A DNA stretch of 15,475 nt, taken from contig CAUJII010000204.1 of NCBI GenBank assembly GCA_963205035.1, positions 1 to 15,475 of the forward strand. Reading direction: 5' to 3'. This document shows, piece by piece, positions 1 through 5,785 of the stretch (its first letter is position 1; each line of letters begins with the position of its first letter). Under the pieces are notes generated by a model. That model ran no database searches. It worked only from the letters and a program-made list of their open reading frames with translations, and was not told the origin of the DNA. The DNA is from Spirochaetota bacterium (lineage in GTDB: Bacteria > Spirochaetota > Leptospiria > Turneriellales > Turneriellaceae). Both the position numbers and the translations under genes were made by a program.

Positions 1-1
1 G

Positions 2-97
2 ATGGGCGGCTATACGATTACCAACTGGCAAAACTCCTCCGCGCGCCGCATCACGTTTCCTAACGGAAAATATAAAGACGTATTCCCCAAGAGATAA
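2..97 (+). CDS. 3' end of an unidentified protein gene (partial)
   Basis: A frame open from the left edge ends at TAA 95-97 and gives about 31 residues, ending in TFPNGKYKDVFPKR. The ATG at 2-4 is in frame but is probably internal, because nothing upstream can be seen. The tail is rich in polar and aromatic residues and shows no motif I recognise, so no function is proposed. It converges on the histidine kinase gene: the two stop codons are only 6 bp apart and no hairpin lies between them. The call rests on an open frame running to a stop exactly where the next gene ends. A chance open frame of this length remains possible. Confidence 0.4.
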   Translation: MGGYTITNWQNSSARRITFPNGKYKDVFPKR

Positions 98-103
98 GCG
101 GAT

Positions 104-2104
104 CTAAACTGGAGCAGCGCGCATCAATGCCCTGGTTAACGTCTCGAAAGTAATCGGCTTCGACATGTAGTCGTCCATGACGCGCAGATAATTTTGCTGG
201 TCTTCATGGGCAGTGTTGCCTGTGACTGCAATGAGCCGTGGTGGGGCAGACATTTTGTCTCTTACGAGCTTTGCCACATCCGTGCCGTCCATCCCAGGCA
301 TTTGCACGTCGAGGAGCACCAGGTCGAAATTACCCTGTTCAATCATCGTCACCGCCGCATAGCCTTCATCGCACTCTTCGATATTTGTATAACCAAGCTT
401 CGTGAGCATTGCGCGCGCGATGATGCGGTTGACCTCTGTGTCGTCGACGATAAGAATGCGGTATGGATATTTTGATGCGAAATGCGGATTGATATTGTGC
501 TCATTACTTTCATCGAGTTGAGTCTTGGGTGCCTCTGCGAGTTTGAGCGAGAGCGAAAAAGTGGCTCCTTCCCACACCTTGCTCGAGACGTGGATATAAG
601 AACCCATAAGCTCGGCTAATTGTGAACTAATTCGTAACCCCAGCCCTGTGCCTCCAAATTTACGCGCGATTTCACTGCGCGCTTGTTGAAAAGGAGTGAA
701 GAGCCTTGCCATGTCTTCTTCGGTCATGCCAATGCCTGTGTCTGTCACGGCAAAATGCATTGTGCCTGTCTCGTAACACGCACTCAGCGTTACCGAACCA
801 CTTTCGGTGAATTTGATTGCGTTTCCTGTCAAGTTGACGAGAATTTGTTTGATGCGCAATGGGTCACCCATTACCGCCTTGGGGAGGTTCTCTTTTTGTA
901 GCTTGAACTCAATCCCTTTTTTTTGCGTAACATCGACAAACATGGATTCAATTTCAGCCAGGAGCATGTCGATGTCTATCGCGATGCTTTCCAGTTGCAA
1001 TTTGCCTACCTCGAGCTTAGAATAGTCTAAGATGTTGTTGACGAGGCCCCCCAAAGTTTTTGCAGTTCCAGAAAGGATACCGACATATTTTTCTTGCTCC
1101 GGATTGAGGCCGGTTGTTTTCAAGAGCTCTGTCGAACCGATGACGCCGTTCAAAGGCGTGCGTATTTCATGCGAGAGCGTCGCTAAGAGTTCGCCCTTCG
1201 CCACATTGGCGCGCTTCTCTTCTTCGCTCATGAGATATTCTTCACGTTCGTGAAGCGTCGCAGCCAAGACCATCGTCATGACGGCAAAAACTCCAATATA
1301 GAGTTCGAGGAGCATCAAAGAATCGTTGGTAGAAAGTCGATTGTCGCGCATCACGGCAAACGGGCCATACTGGCGTATTGTATAATAGATGGCGGTGAAA
1401 GAGAGAATACTCACGGCGGTCACCGCACCGTGCATCTTGAATCGAAATATGGCCCAGATAATGAGTGGAATCGGCAAATAGGTAAGGTCAAGCCCCGCTC
1501 GAAAAACCATGTACGAGAGTGCGACTAAAGAACCTGTTAGCACGGGGAGCTCTATCGTCCGATCGATCGACCAACGGATTTTTGGTAGCTTCGCCCAAGT
1601 ATAAATAAAGGGAGCAACGATAATGAGCCCTTGCATCTCTCCCGTCCACCATGTTAGTACGATATGCCAATAAGTTTCTGCCGTCGCAAAACCAAACAGC
1701 AAGAGCGAGGTAACTCCCACAAGTGCGCTGACTGCCGCACCAGGCATCGTGCCTACACTCAAAAATAAGAGCACATTGCGGATGCGCGTAAAGGGATTGC
1801 CAACGGGGGTATAGCGGCGAACGAAGTACGCTGCGAGCATGACGCTCGTGGTGTTTCCCACTGCGATGAGTATCGCCGTCGGCAAGTGGGGGTTATTGAG
1901 ATAATTGGCGACGAAGGCACCGAGCAAGACGCCTGGCCAAACGCGAAACCCGCGCAAGAGTACAAGTGCGAGGGAGATGCCTTCGGGCGGCCAAACAGGC
2001 GAGACTTGCGAGTGAAAGAATGCGAGAAAAAAACCTAACTGAGCACCGGCAACATACGCTGCCGCGACACCACCCAGTTCGAGAGCATAGAGAAACTTTT
2101 TCAT
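104..2104 (-). CDS. MASE1-domain hybrid sensor histidine kinase
   Basis: This is a 666-residue inner-membrane sensor kinase with an attached receiver. Residues 1-285 are a multi-pass hydrophobic region with the MASE1 signature (SPVWPPEGISLALVLL near 35-50, then WPGVLLGAFVANY). A short linker leads to the HisKA H-box ATLSHEIRTPLNG, with phosphoacceptor His312. The ATPase domain has the N-box (NLTGNAIKFT, 424-433), the G1 box DTGIGM (455-460) and the G2 box GGTGLGL (484-490). The C-terminal receiver starts near 548 and has acidic pair Asp554/Asp555, phosphoacceptor Asp599, Thr628 and Lys649. There is no PAS or HPt domain, so signal input is likely through the MASE1 membrane region, whose ligand is unknown, and any onward phosphorelay needs a separate HPt protein. 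The start at 2104 has only a weak ribosome site. The gene lies 77 bp downstream of the receiver-cyclase gene on the same strand, so the two are probably co-transcribed and may share a signal path. Confidence 0.93.
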   Translation of the reverse strand: MKKFLYALELGGVAAAYVAGAQLGFFLAFFHSQVSPVWPPEGISLALVLLRGFRVWPGVLLGAFVANYLNNPHLPTAILIAVGNTTSVMLAAYFVRRYTPVGNPFTRIRNVLLFLSVGTMPGAAVSALVGVTSLLLFGFATAETYWHIVLTWWTGEMQGLIIVAPFIYTWAKLPKIRWSIDRTIELPVLTGSLVALSYMVFRAGLDLTYLPIPLIIWAIFRFKMHGAVTAVSILSFTAIYYTIRQYGPFAVMRDNRLSTNDSLMLLELYIGVFAVMTMVLAATLHEREEYLMSEEEKRANVAKGELLATLSHEIRTPLNGVIGSTELLKTTGLNPEQEKYVGILSGTAKTLGGLVNNILDYSKLEVGKLQLESIAIDIDMLLAEIESMFVDVTQKKGIEFKLQKENLPKAVMGDPLRIKQILVNLTGNAIKFTESGSVTLSACYETGTMHFAVTDTGIGMTEEDMARLFTPFQQARSEIARKFGGTGLGLRISSQLAELMGSYIHVSSKVWEGATFSLSLKLAEAPKTQLDESNEHNINPHFASKYPYRILIVDDTEVNRIIARAMLTKLGYTNIEECDEGYAAVTMIEQGNFDLVLLDVQMPGMDGTDVAKLVRDKMSAPPRLIAVTGNTAHEDQQNYLRVMDDYMSKPITFETLTRALMRAAPV

Positions 2105-2181
2105 TGACTCTGGGCGAATATTGCGTACTCTCTTATGAAGGCAAGTGCTAAACTATTTCAAAGCGTAAAGCTTTCAGGAGT

Positions 2182-3258
2182 TTAGGCGGGAACTCGCCTC
2201 AACTCTTCAGGGTGATAAATTGTTACTGCCTCGCTCTTGCCACGCACCGACGTGGTTTGCAATCTTTTCACTTTCAATCGCTCGCCACAGATTTCCCGAG
2301 TGCGCTTATCGATGAGAATATCGACCTGTGCTTGCTTGGTCATGCTCTCGAGACGCGACGCCAAGTTCACCGCATCGCCGAAGATTGTATAGTCGAGTTT
2401 GTGCATCCCCCCGATATTGCCGGCAAAAACTTCTCCCGTGGTGATGCCTACTCCGTAGCCTATATTCTCTTCGAGATAATCGGGTCGCGCTTTATTATAT
2501 TCGCCGATGAATTGCCGCACCTTCATCGCACAGTCGACGGCGTCGAGAGTCGCTTTCTCTGTATATTTTCTTAACCCAAACGTGACCAAAAAACCATCGC
2601 CCATGAATTTATTGATGGAGCCGTTGCAGGTATAGATGATATCTGTGATTTTCGCGAAGAAATCGCTCAAGAACTTAAAGAAAACAACGGGCCCTAACTT
2701 TTCTGCCAGGTGTGTCGAAGAGCGCAAATCAAAAACAAAAAACGCCGCCTCTGCAAGCTCACCGCCTGTGTCGGCCGAAATTGTGCCGTCGAGAATTGCA
2801 TGGATTAAGTCGTTGCAGAAGAATCGACTGAGCTTGCGTAAAACCGTCTCTAATAGAAGCTGACAAGCTTCATTCGAATAGCGAAAATAGCGCAGTTGCG
2901 CCACGGCGGCTACACGCAGAAGAAATTCCTCATGGTGGAATGGTTTTCGGATGAAATCGACCGCGCCGCTGCGCAAAGACTCAAACGTCACTTCCGGGTC
3001 GTCGTGTCCCGAGAGCACGATGACATCCGGGCGGTCTGCTGGCAGCCAGCCGTTGATCTCTTTCAAAATCGATAGGCCGTCTGTGTCAGGCAGCATAATA
3101 TCTAAGAGCAGAATTTCAGGCAGCCACTCGCGTGCGATTTTAAGCCCCTCGGCGCCAGTTTCTGCATGCCGCACGTCGTATTGATTTTTTTCAAGCAGTG
3201 TTTTTTGGATCAGGGCAATGGGTTCGTTATCTTCAATGATGAGAATCTTTGCAGTCAT
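2182..3258 (-). CDS. Response regulator with class III adenylate cyclase output
   Basis: This 358-residue cytoplasmic protein should make cAMP from ATP under control of a phosphorylated receiver. The receiver (about 3-120) has acidic residues Glu9/Asp10, phosphoacceptor Asp53 in LLDIMLPD, Ser83 and Lys105. A helical linker (about 125-165) leads to a class III cyclase domain (about 168-350). Both metal-binding aspartates are present (Asp177 in FFVFDLRSS, Asp221 in KFMGDGF). The purine-specifying pair is Lys217 and Thr291 (in DYTIFGDAVN), which fits ATP and the class IIIb (Lys/Thr) type. The transition-state residues Asn298 and Arg302 (VNLASRLE) are present. All the active-site residues I can identify are intact, so activity is expected. 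The start at 3258 has a distant AAGG as its only ribosome signal. The hybrid kinase gene lies 77 bp downstream; pairing with that kinase is inferred. The gene is divergent from the Rpn gene across 83 bp. Confidence 0.93.
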   Translation of the reverse strand: MTAKILIIEDNEPIALIQKTLLEKNQYDVRHAETGAEGLKIAREWLPEILLLDIMLPDTDGLSILKEINGWLPADRPDVIVLSGHDDPEVTFESLRSGAVDFIRKPFHHEEFLLRVAAVAQLRYFRYSNEACQLLLETVLRKLSRFFCNDLIHAILDGTISADTGGELAEAAFFVFDLRSSTHLAEKLGPVVFFKFLSDFFAKITDIIYTCNGSINKFMGDGFLVTFGLRKYTEKATLDAVDCAMKVRQFIGEYNKARPDYLEENIGYGVGITTGEVFAGNIGGMHKLDYTIFGDAVNLASRLESMTKQAQVDILIDKRTREICGERLKVKRLQTTSVRGKSEAVTIYHPEELRRVPA

Positions 3259-3341
3259 GTTGATTCAAGCCTTACCATTCGTCAAAATGGGATACTCTGA
3301 CCAGCCAAATTAAAGAACTATGCGGCAGTCTCGGTCGTCGA

Positions 3342-4331
3342 GTGAATGAAATGTCTCGCACGCACCGCTCGCCGACAAGACTTGTCCGCGTGGAGAGCCA
3401 GCACCCACACGCAAACTTCGCCGCCTCGATCTTCGGCAACCTGCGCTACGCCCGTGGCATCTTAAAACCGTTTTTGCCGAGCGAGGTCAGCAAGAGTATT
3501 AACTGGAAAACATTAAAGCTGACCGACAGCTCTTTCGTCGATGAAAAACTCAAAGACTTTCATAGCGACCTGCTCTTTACGGCGAAGACGACGTCTGGCG
3601 ACAGCATGGAGTTATACATCTTGTTTGAGCACAAATCGCACCCTGACTACGGTGTCTTGCTACAGCTCCTCGCATACCAAAAAGAAGTCTACGCGAAACA
3701 GAAAACATACACGCCGATCATCCCCGTCGTTTTCTACCACGGCAAAGAAAAATGGAATGTGCGCACCGAGTTCGCCGCACCGCCCGCCGCCCTCGCGAAA
3801 TATGCTCTCAACTTCGCCTACATCCTCATCGACTTGCGCAAAATAAATCTCGAAAAGGTCAAAATCTCGTTGACAATCCAAGCGATTTTGCATATTTTTA
3901 ACGATATATGGGATGTAGATAGACAAGGCGCGCTGCGCCACTACATCGAAAGAATCGCTGAACTGTTTTCAGATGAAAATAGCGATCGATTGTTGCGGTT
4001 AATCCTCATGTACATCTTTCGTGTGCACGACGTCGAACCGGCAGAAGTGAAGAAAGTGATCGAAAGTGTAACACCGAAAAAAGGAGACATTGCCATGACA
4101 ACAGCAGAAAGACTCGAAAAACGCGGAATGGAATTCGGCCTTTCGCAAGGCCGCCAAGAAGGTCGTCAAGAAGGTCGTCAAGAAGGCATCCGATTTGGTA
4201 TAGAGAAAGGCCAATACCAAGCTAAACTTGAATCGGCAAAGAATTTTTACAAAAGCGGTGTCTCTGTTGACATCATCTCATCTGCCACCGGCCTGTCTAA
4301 AGCCGAGTTGAAGAAAATCGGGGTAAAGTAG
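3342..4331 (+). CDS. Rpn family PD-(D/E)XK nuclease (recombination-promoting nuclease / putative transposase)
   Basis: This 329-residue protein belongs to the Rpn (YhgA-like) family of DNA endonucleases, now viewed partly as toxic anti-phage proteins. The fold's active site is visible as Asp76 (FHSDLLF), then Glu96-x-Lys98 in LYILFEHKSH, with Gln108 in LLQLLAYQKE. The family segment PIIPVVFYHGKEKW follows at 126-138. The region 200-250 looks helical. The C-terminus carries three GRQE-type repeats (270-282) and a short helical tail ending SGVSVDIISSATGLSKAELKK, which resembles a small helix-turn-helix. I use GTG 3342; ATG 3351 (residue 4) is equally possible. Neither has a recognisable Shine-Dalgarno, and an in-frame stop at 3261 limits extension. 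By contrast, a strong ribosome site and ATG sit inside the gene at 4081-4097. The gene stands alone, divergent from the cyclase gene and followed by a structured terminator. Confidence 0.88.
   Translation: MNEMSRTHRSPTRLVRVESQHPHANFAASIFGNLRYARGILKPFLPSEVSKSINWKTLKLTDSSFVDEKLKDFHSDLLFTAKTTSGDSMELYILFEHKSHPDYGVLLQLLAYQKEVYAKQKTYTPIIPVVFYHGKEKWNVRTEFAAPPAALAKYALNFAYILIDLRKINLEKVKISLTIQAILHIFNDIWDVDRQGALRHYIERIAELFSDENSDRLLRLILMYIFRVHDVEPAEVKKVIESVTPKKGDIAMTTAERLEKRGMEFGLSQGRQEGRQEGRQEGIRFGIEKGQYQAKLESAKNFYKSGVSVDIISSATGLSKAELKKIGVK
4081..4097 (+). promoter_or_regulatory. Internal Shine-Dalgarno and ATG within the Rpn gene
   Basis: AAGGAG at 4081-4086 is followed after 8 nt by an in-frame ATG at 4095. 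In the coding frame the site encodes KKGDIAM, so it could be a chance result of the protein sequence. It is nevertheless a near-perfect bacterial ribosome site, whereas the annotated start of the full-length gene has none. It decides the start of the proposed small protein. Confidence 0.65.
4095..4331 (+). CDS. Candidate intragenic small protein (RpnS-like antitoxin) inside the Rpn gene
   Basis: An in-frame ATG at 4095-4097 (codon 252 of the Rpn protein) is preceded by AAGGAG at 4081-4086 with 8 nt spacing, the best ribosome site at this locus. Translation from it gives a 78-residue protein, starting MTTAERLEKRGMEFG and sharing the stop at 4331. It contains the GRQEG repeats and the C-terminal helical tail but none of the nuclease domain. 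In E. coli, Rpn genes are reported to encode such C-terminal fragments from internal starts, and these block the full-length toxin. A similar role here is inferred from the position, the strong ribosome site and the family. Expression is not shown by the sequence alone. Confidence 0.6.
   Translation: MTTAERLEKRGMEFGLSQGRQEGRQEGRQEGIRFGIEKGQYQAKLESAKNFYKSGVSVDIISSATGLSKAELKKIGVK
4149..4184 (+). repeat. Three 12-bp in-frame tandem repeats in the Rpn gene
   Basis: Copy 1 is GGCCGCCAAGAA (4149-4160). Copies 2 and 3 are identical GGTCGTCAAGAA (4161-4172, 4173-4184), followed by GGC. They encode GRQE three times and then G. Similar charged glycine-rich repeats are typical of Rpn-family C-termini. 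The 12-bp unit keeps the frame, so slippage would change protein length by four residues without inactivating the gene. Both the full protein and the proposed small protein would change together. Confidence 0.9.
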
Positions 4332-4343
4332 CCGCGCACCTCT

Positions 4344-4414
4344 CCCGCGCTTGACCTCGATACATCCAGCCCTTGAGTCCTCAAGGGCTGGCCACTCGGC
4401 CAACGCGGGTTTTT
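4344..4414 (+). terminator. Branched hairpin with T-run after the Rpn gene
   Basis: An inner perfect hairpin pairs CCAGCCCTTGA (4366-4376) with TCAAGGGCTGG (4381-4391) around a 4-nt loop. An outer stem pairs CCCGCG (4344-4349) with CGCGGG (4404-4409), then TTG 4351-4353 with CAA 4401-4403, and CC 4355-4356 with GG 4398-4399. TTTTT follows at once at 4410-4414. The outer stem directly abutting a T-run fits an intrinsic terminator for the Rpn transcript. The elaborate fold is unusual, so a structured RNA cannot be ruled out. The rest of the 231-bp gap (4332-4562) holds only the hairpin at 4491-4512 and the ribosome site of the next gene. Confidence 0.55.
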
Positions 4415-4490
4415 GTATGAGCTTCGGCTGCGCGGCGCGTTCAAACACGATTTTACCTTGACGCTCACTTTCCGCCTCATGCGATGGAAA

Positions 4491-4512
4491 CGAAAATCTG
4501 GTCTGGTTTTCG
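4491..4512 (+). other. Short inverted repeat upstream of the lipoprotein gene
   Basis: CGAAAATC (4491-4498) pairs with GGTTTTCG (4505-4512) across a 6-nt loop, giving 8 bp with one G-T wobble. It lies about 50 bp before the lipoprotein start. It could be a leader hairpin or an operator. No clear promoter could be assigned in this gap, so its role is unknown and chance is possible. Confidence 0.25.
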
Positions 4513-4562
4513 CTCATTCGCATTGCGAGCCCGTGAAAAGAGACCGCATACAGGAGATTAAA

Positions 4563-4910
4563 ATGAGACTATTTGAACGATGGATTTATGCGCTGCTCGT
4601 TGTTTTTGCATTTGCAGCGGTAAATTGCGGCAGTAGCCAAGTGGTGAACGACCCAAGGGACATACAATACCCTTCGAGCGTTGAGCAGCAAGACGCACAG
4701 GCGGCAATCAACGATGCACAAGAAGCATATAACGCACTGGGCGACGACGGCTCCGCAGAGACCGGCGAAGCGAAACGCTATTTAAGCAAAGCGAAGCAAT
4801 ACCAAACCGAAGGCGAGTATGAAGCCGCATGGGCAAACGCCATCAAGGCAAGATCGTACTGCTCGCTTTCAGCCCAGTTGCAAATTACTCGTAAAGCGGG
4901 GCTCAAATAA
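4563..4910 (+). CDS. Small lipoprotein, helical (DUF4398-like)
   Basis: This predicted 115-residue lipoprotein starts at ATG 4563, chosen for AGGAG at 4552-4556 with 6 nt spacing. The frame is open further upstream to 4413, but that part lacks a ribosome site and overlaps the terminator region. A signal peptide (MRLFERWIYALLVVFAFAAV) leads to a lipobox VNC-GSS, with the lipidated cysteine at residue 22. The mature part is mostly helical and alanine-rich: QAAINDAQEAYNAL, then AKRYLSKAKQYQTEGEYEAAWANAIKA. That is a helical-hairpin pattern like DUF4398 proteins, which often sit beside OmpA-family genes. It is followed 36 bp later by an OmpA-like gene with a similar helical segment, so the two probably form one operon and act together at the cell envelope. 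Exact function is unknown. Confidence 0.82.
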   Translation: MRLFERWIYALLVVFAFAAVNCGSSQVVNDPRDIQYPSSVEQQDAQAAINDAQEAYNALGDDGSAETGEAKRYLSKAKQYQTEGEYEAAWANAIKARSYCSLSAQLQITRKAGLK

Positions 4911-4946
4911 GCTGTCGCTGCGGCAGAGTATTTTAAGGAGACATCA

Positions 4947-5666
4947 ATGAAAAAGATTTTAACAACACTTATAGCAGTTACGCTGCTCTCTCCCCTCATG
5001 GCGGGCGTGGTCAAAGAAAGTCAAGCGCGAGTCGAAGTCGACGATGCGAAGCAAGCACTCGACATGATGGATAAGCGCACAGAACTCAACGACTTCTTAC
5101 CCGAGTTGGAGTCATACCGTGCACGCGCATTTTATGCAAAGTCGGTCAAATACCTCGACGACAGCGAATACGATAAGGCGAGCTTCTACGCAATCCTTTC
5201 GACAAACGCGGCAAAGCAAAGTATCGCTCGTGGTTTGGTTCTGCAACAAGAGCGCAAGAAGCTCGAAGACCTGGCGGCAGGCCGTGCTCTTGAATTGGTC
5301 GCTCCCACATTGCGCGCAGCGGGACTCAAGCAAAAAGGTAAGAGCCCTGTCTTTGCAGGCACTTACGGGGTCAAAGAACTCTACAACATCCGTTCACGCC
5401 CATGGCAAGCAGACAAGGTTCCAGCGGCAGTAACTCCAGAAATGGCTACTAAGGTCGCAGACATCGCAAGCATTCTCAAAACACAACCCGACGTAAAAGT
5501 CGACTTGAGTGCAGCAGGCAGAACGACTGACCACGCAGATAAATATGCAGGCGGCGTAAAAGACGCGTTCATCGAAAAAGGCGTCGACGCAGCACGCATC
5601 CAAGTAACGACAAAAAAAGGAAAAGATGGCGTTACGTTGACTTTAGACGGCGTTAAGTCAAAATAA
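4947..5666 (+). CDS. Secreted protein with helical repeat and degenerate OmpA-like C-terminus
   Basis: This 239-residue exported protein has a clean start: AAGGAG ends at 4940, 6 nt before ATG 4947. A signal peptide covers about 1-20 (MKKILTTLIAVTLLSPLMAG) with no lipobox cysteine, so a soluble periplasmic protein is likely. Residues 28-105 are helical (VDDAKQALDMMDKR, then FYAKSVKYLDDSEYDKASFYA) and resemble the neighbouring lipoprotein. Residues 160-237 recall an OmpA peptidoglycan-binding domain: ATKVADIASILKTQPDVKVDL, and later IEKGVDAARIQV. The usual NxxLSxxRA segment, with the Asp and Arg that bind diaminopimelate, is not recognisable; HADKYAGGVKDAFIEKG stands in its place. Peptidoglycan binding is therefore doubtful. 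The gene ends before a strong terminator at 5707-5741. Confidence 0.8.
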   Translation: MKKILTTLIAVTLLSPLMAGVVKESQARVEVDDAKQALDMMDKRTELNDFLPELESYRARAFYAKSVKYLDDSEYDKASFYAILSTNAAKQSIARGLVLQQERKKLEDLAAGRALELVAPTLRAAGLKQKGKSPVFAGTYGVKELYNIRSRPWQADKVPAAVTPEMATKVADIASILKTQPDVKVDLSAAGRTTDHADKYAGGVKDAFIEKGVDAARIQVTTKKGKDGVTLTLDGVKSK

Positions 5667-5706
5667 GTCCGTATATAAAAACGAGACTACTTTTAGACTC
5701 TCAAGC

Positions 5707-5741
5707 AAACGCTGCCCGATTTTCGGGCGGCGTTTTTTTTT
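5707..5741 (+). terminator. Strong intrinsic terminator after the OmpA-like gene
   Basis: The left arm is AAACGC (5707-5712), T5713, GCCCGA (5714-5719). The right arm is TCGGGC (5723-5728), G5729, GCGTTT (5730-5735). They form a 13-bp stem with one T-G wobble and a TTT loop. Nine T residues (5733-5741) overlap the end of the stem. It ends the plus-strand lipoprotein/OmpA-like transcript and lies between two convergent genes. Read from the recD side, the hairpin is followed only by TTTGCTTGA, so it would be a weaker terminator in that direction. Confidence 0.92.
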
Positions 5742-5785
5742 GCACTCTGATGGCACTGGGTTGCTCTTCTCTTAGCAAAGCATGG

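Noticed and set aside
4149..4184. Short repeats as a CRISPR array
   Set aside because: The 12-bp units are directly tandem with no spacers and encode in-frame protein repeats.
3342..4331. Rpn gene as part of an insertion sequence
   Set aside because: No terminal inverted repeats or target-site duplication were found around it. The family name includes transposase, but the protein is a PD-(D/E)XK nuclease.
4436..4460. T-loop-like GTTCAAAC suggesting a tRNA
   Set aside because: No acceptor stem, anticodon arm or D-arm can be drawn around it.
4413..4562. Upstream extension of the lipoprotein frame from an ATG at 4413
   Set aside because: It would place about 50 charged residues before a clear signal peptide and lipobox, has no ribosome site, and starts inside the terminator T-run. 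ATG 4563 has AGGAG 6 nt upstream.
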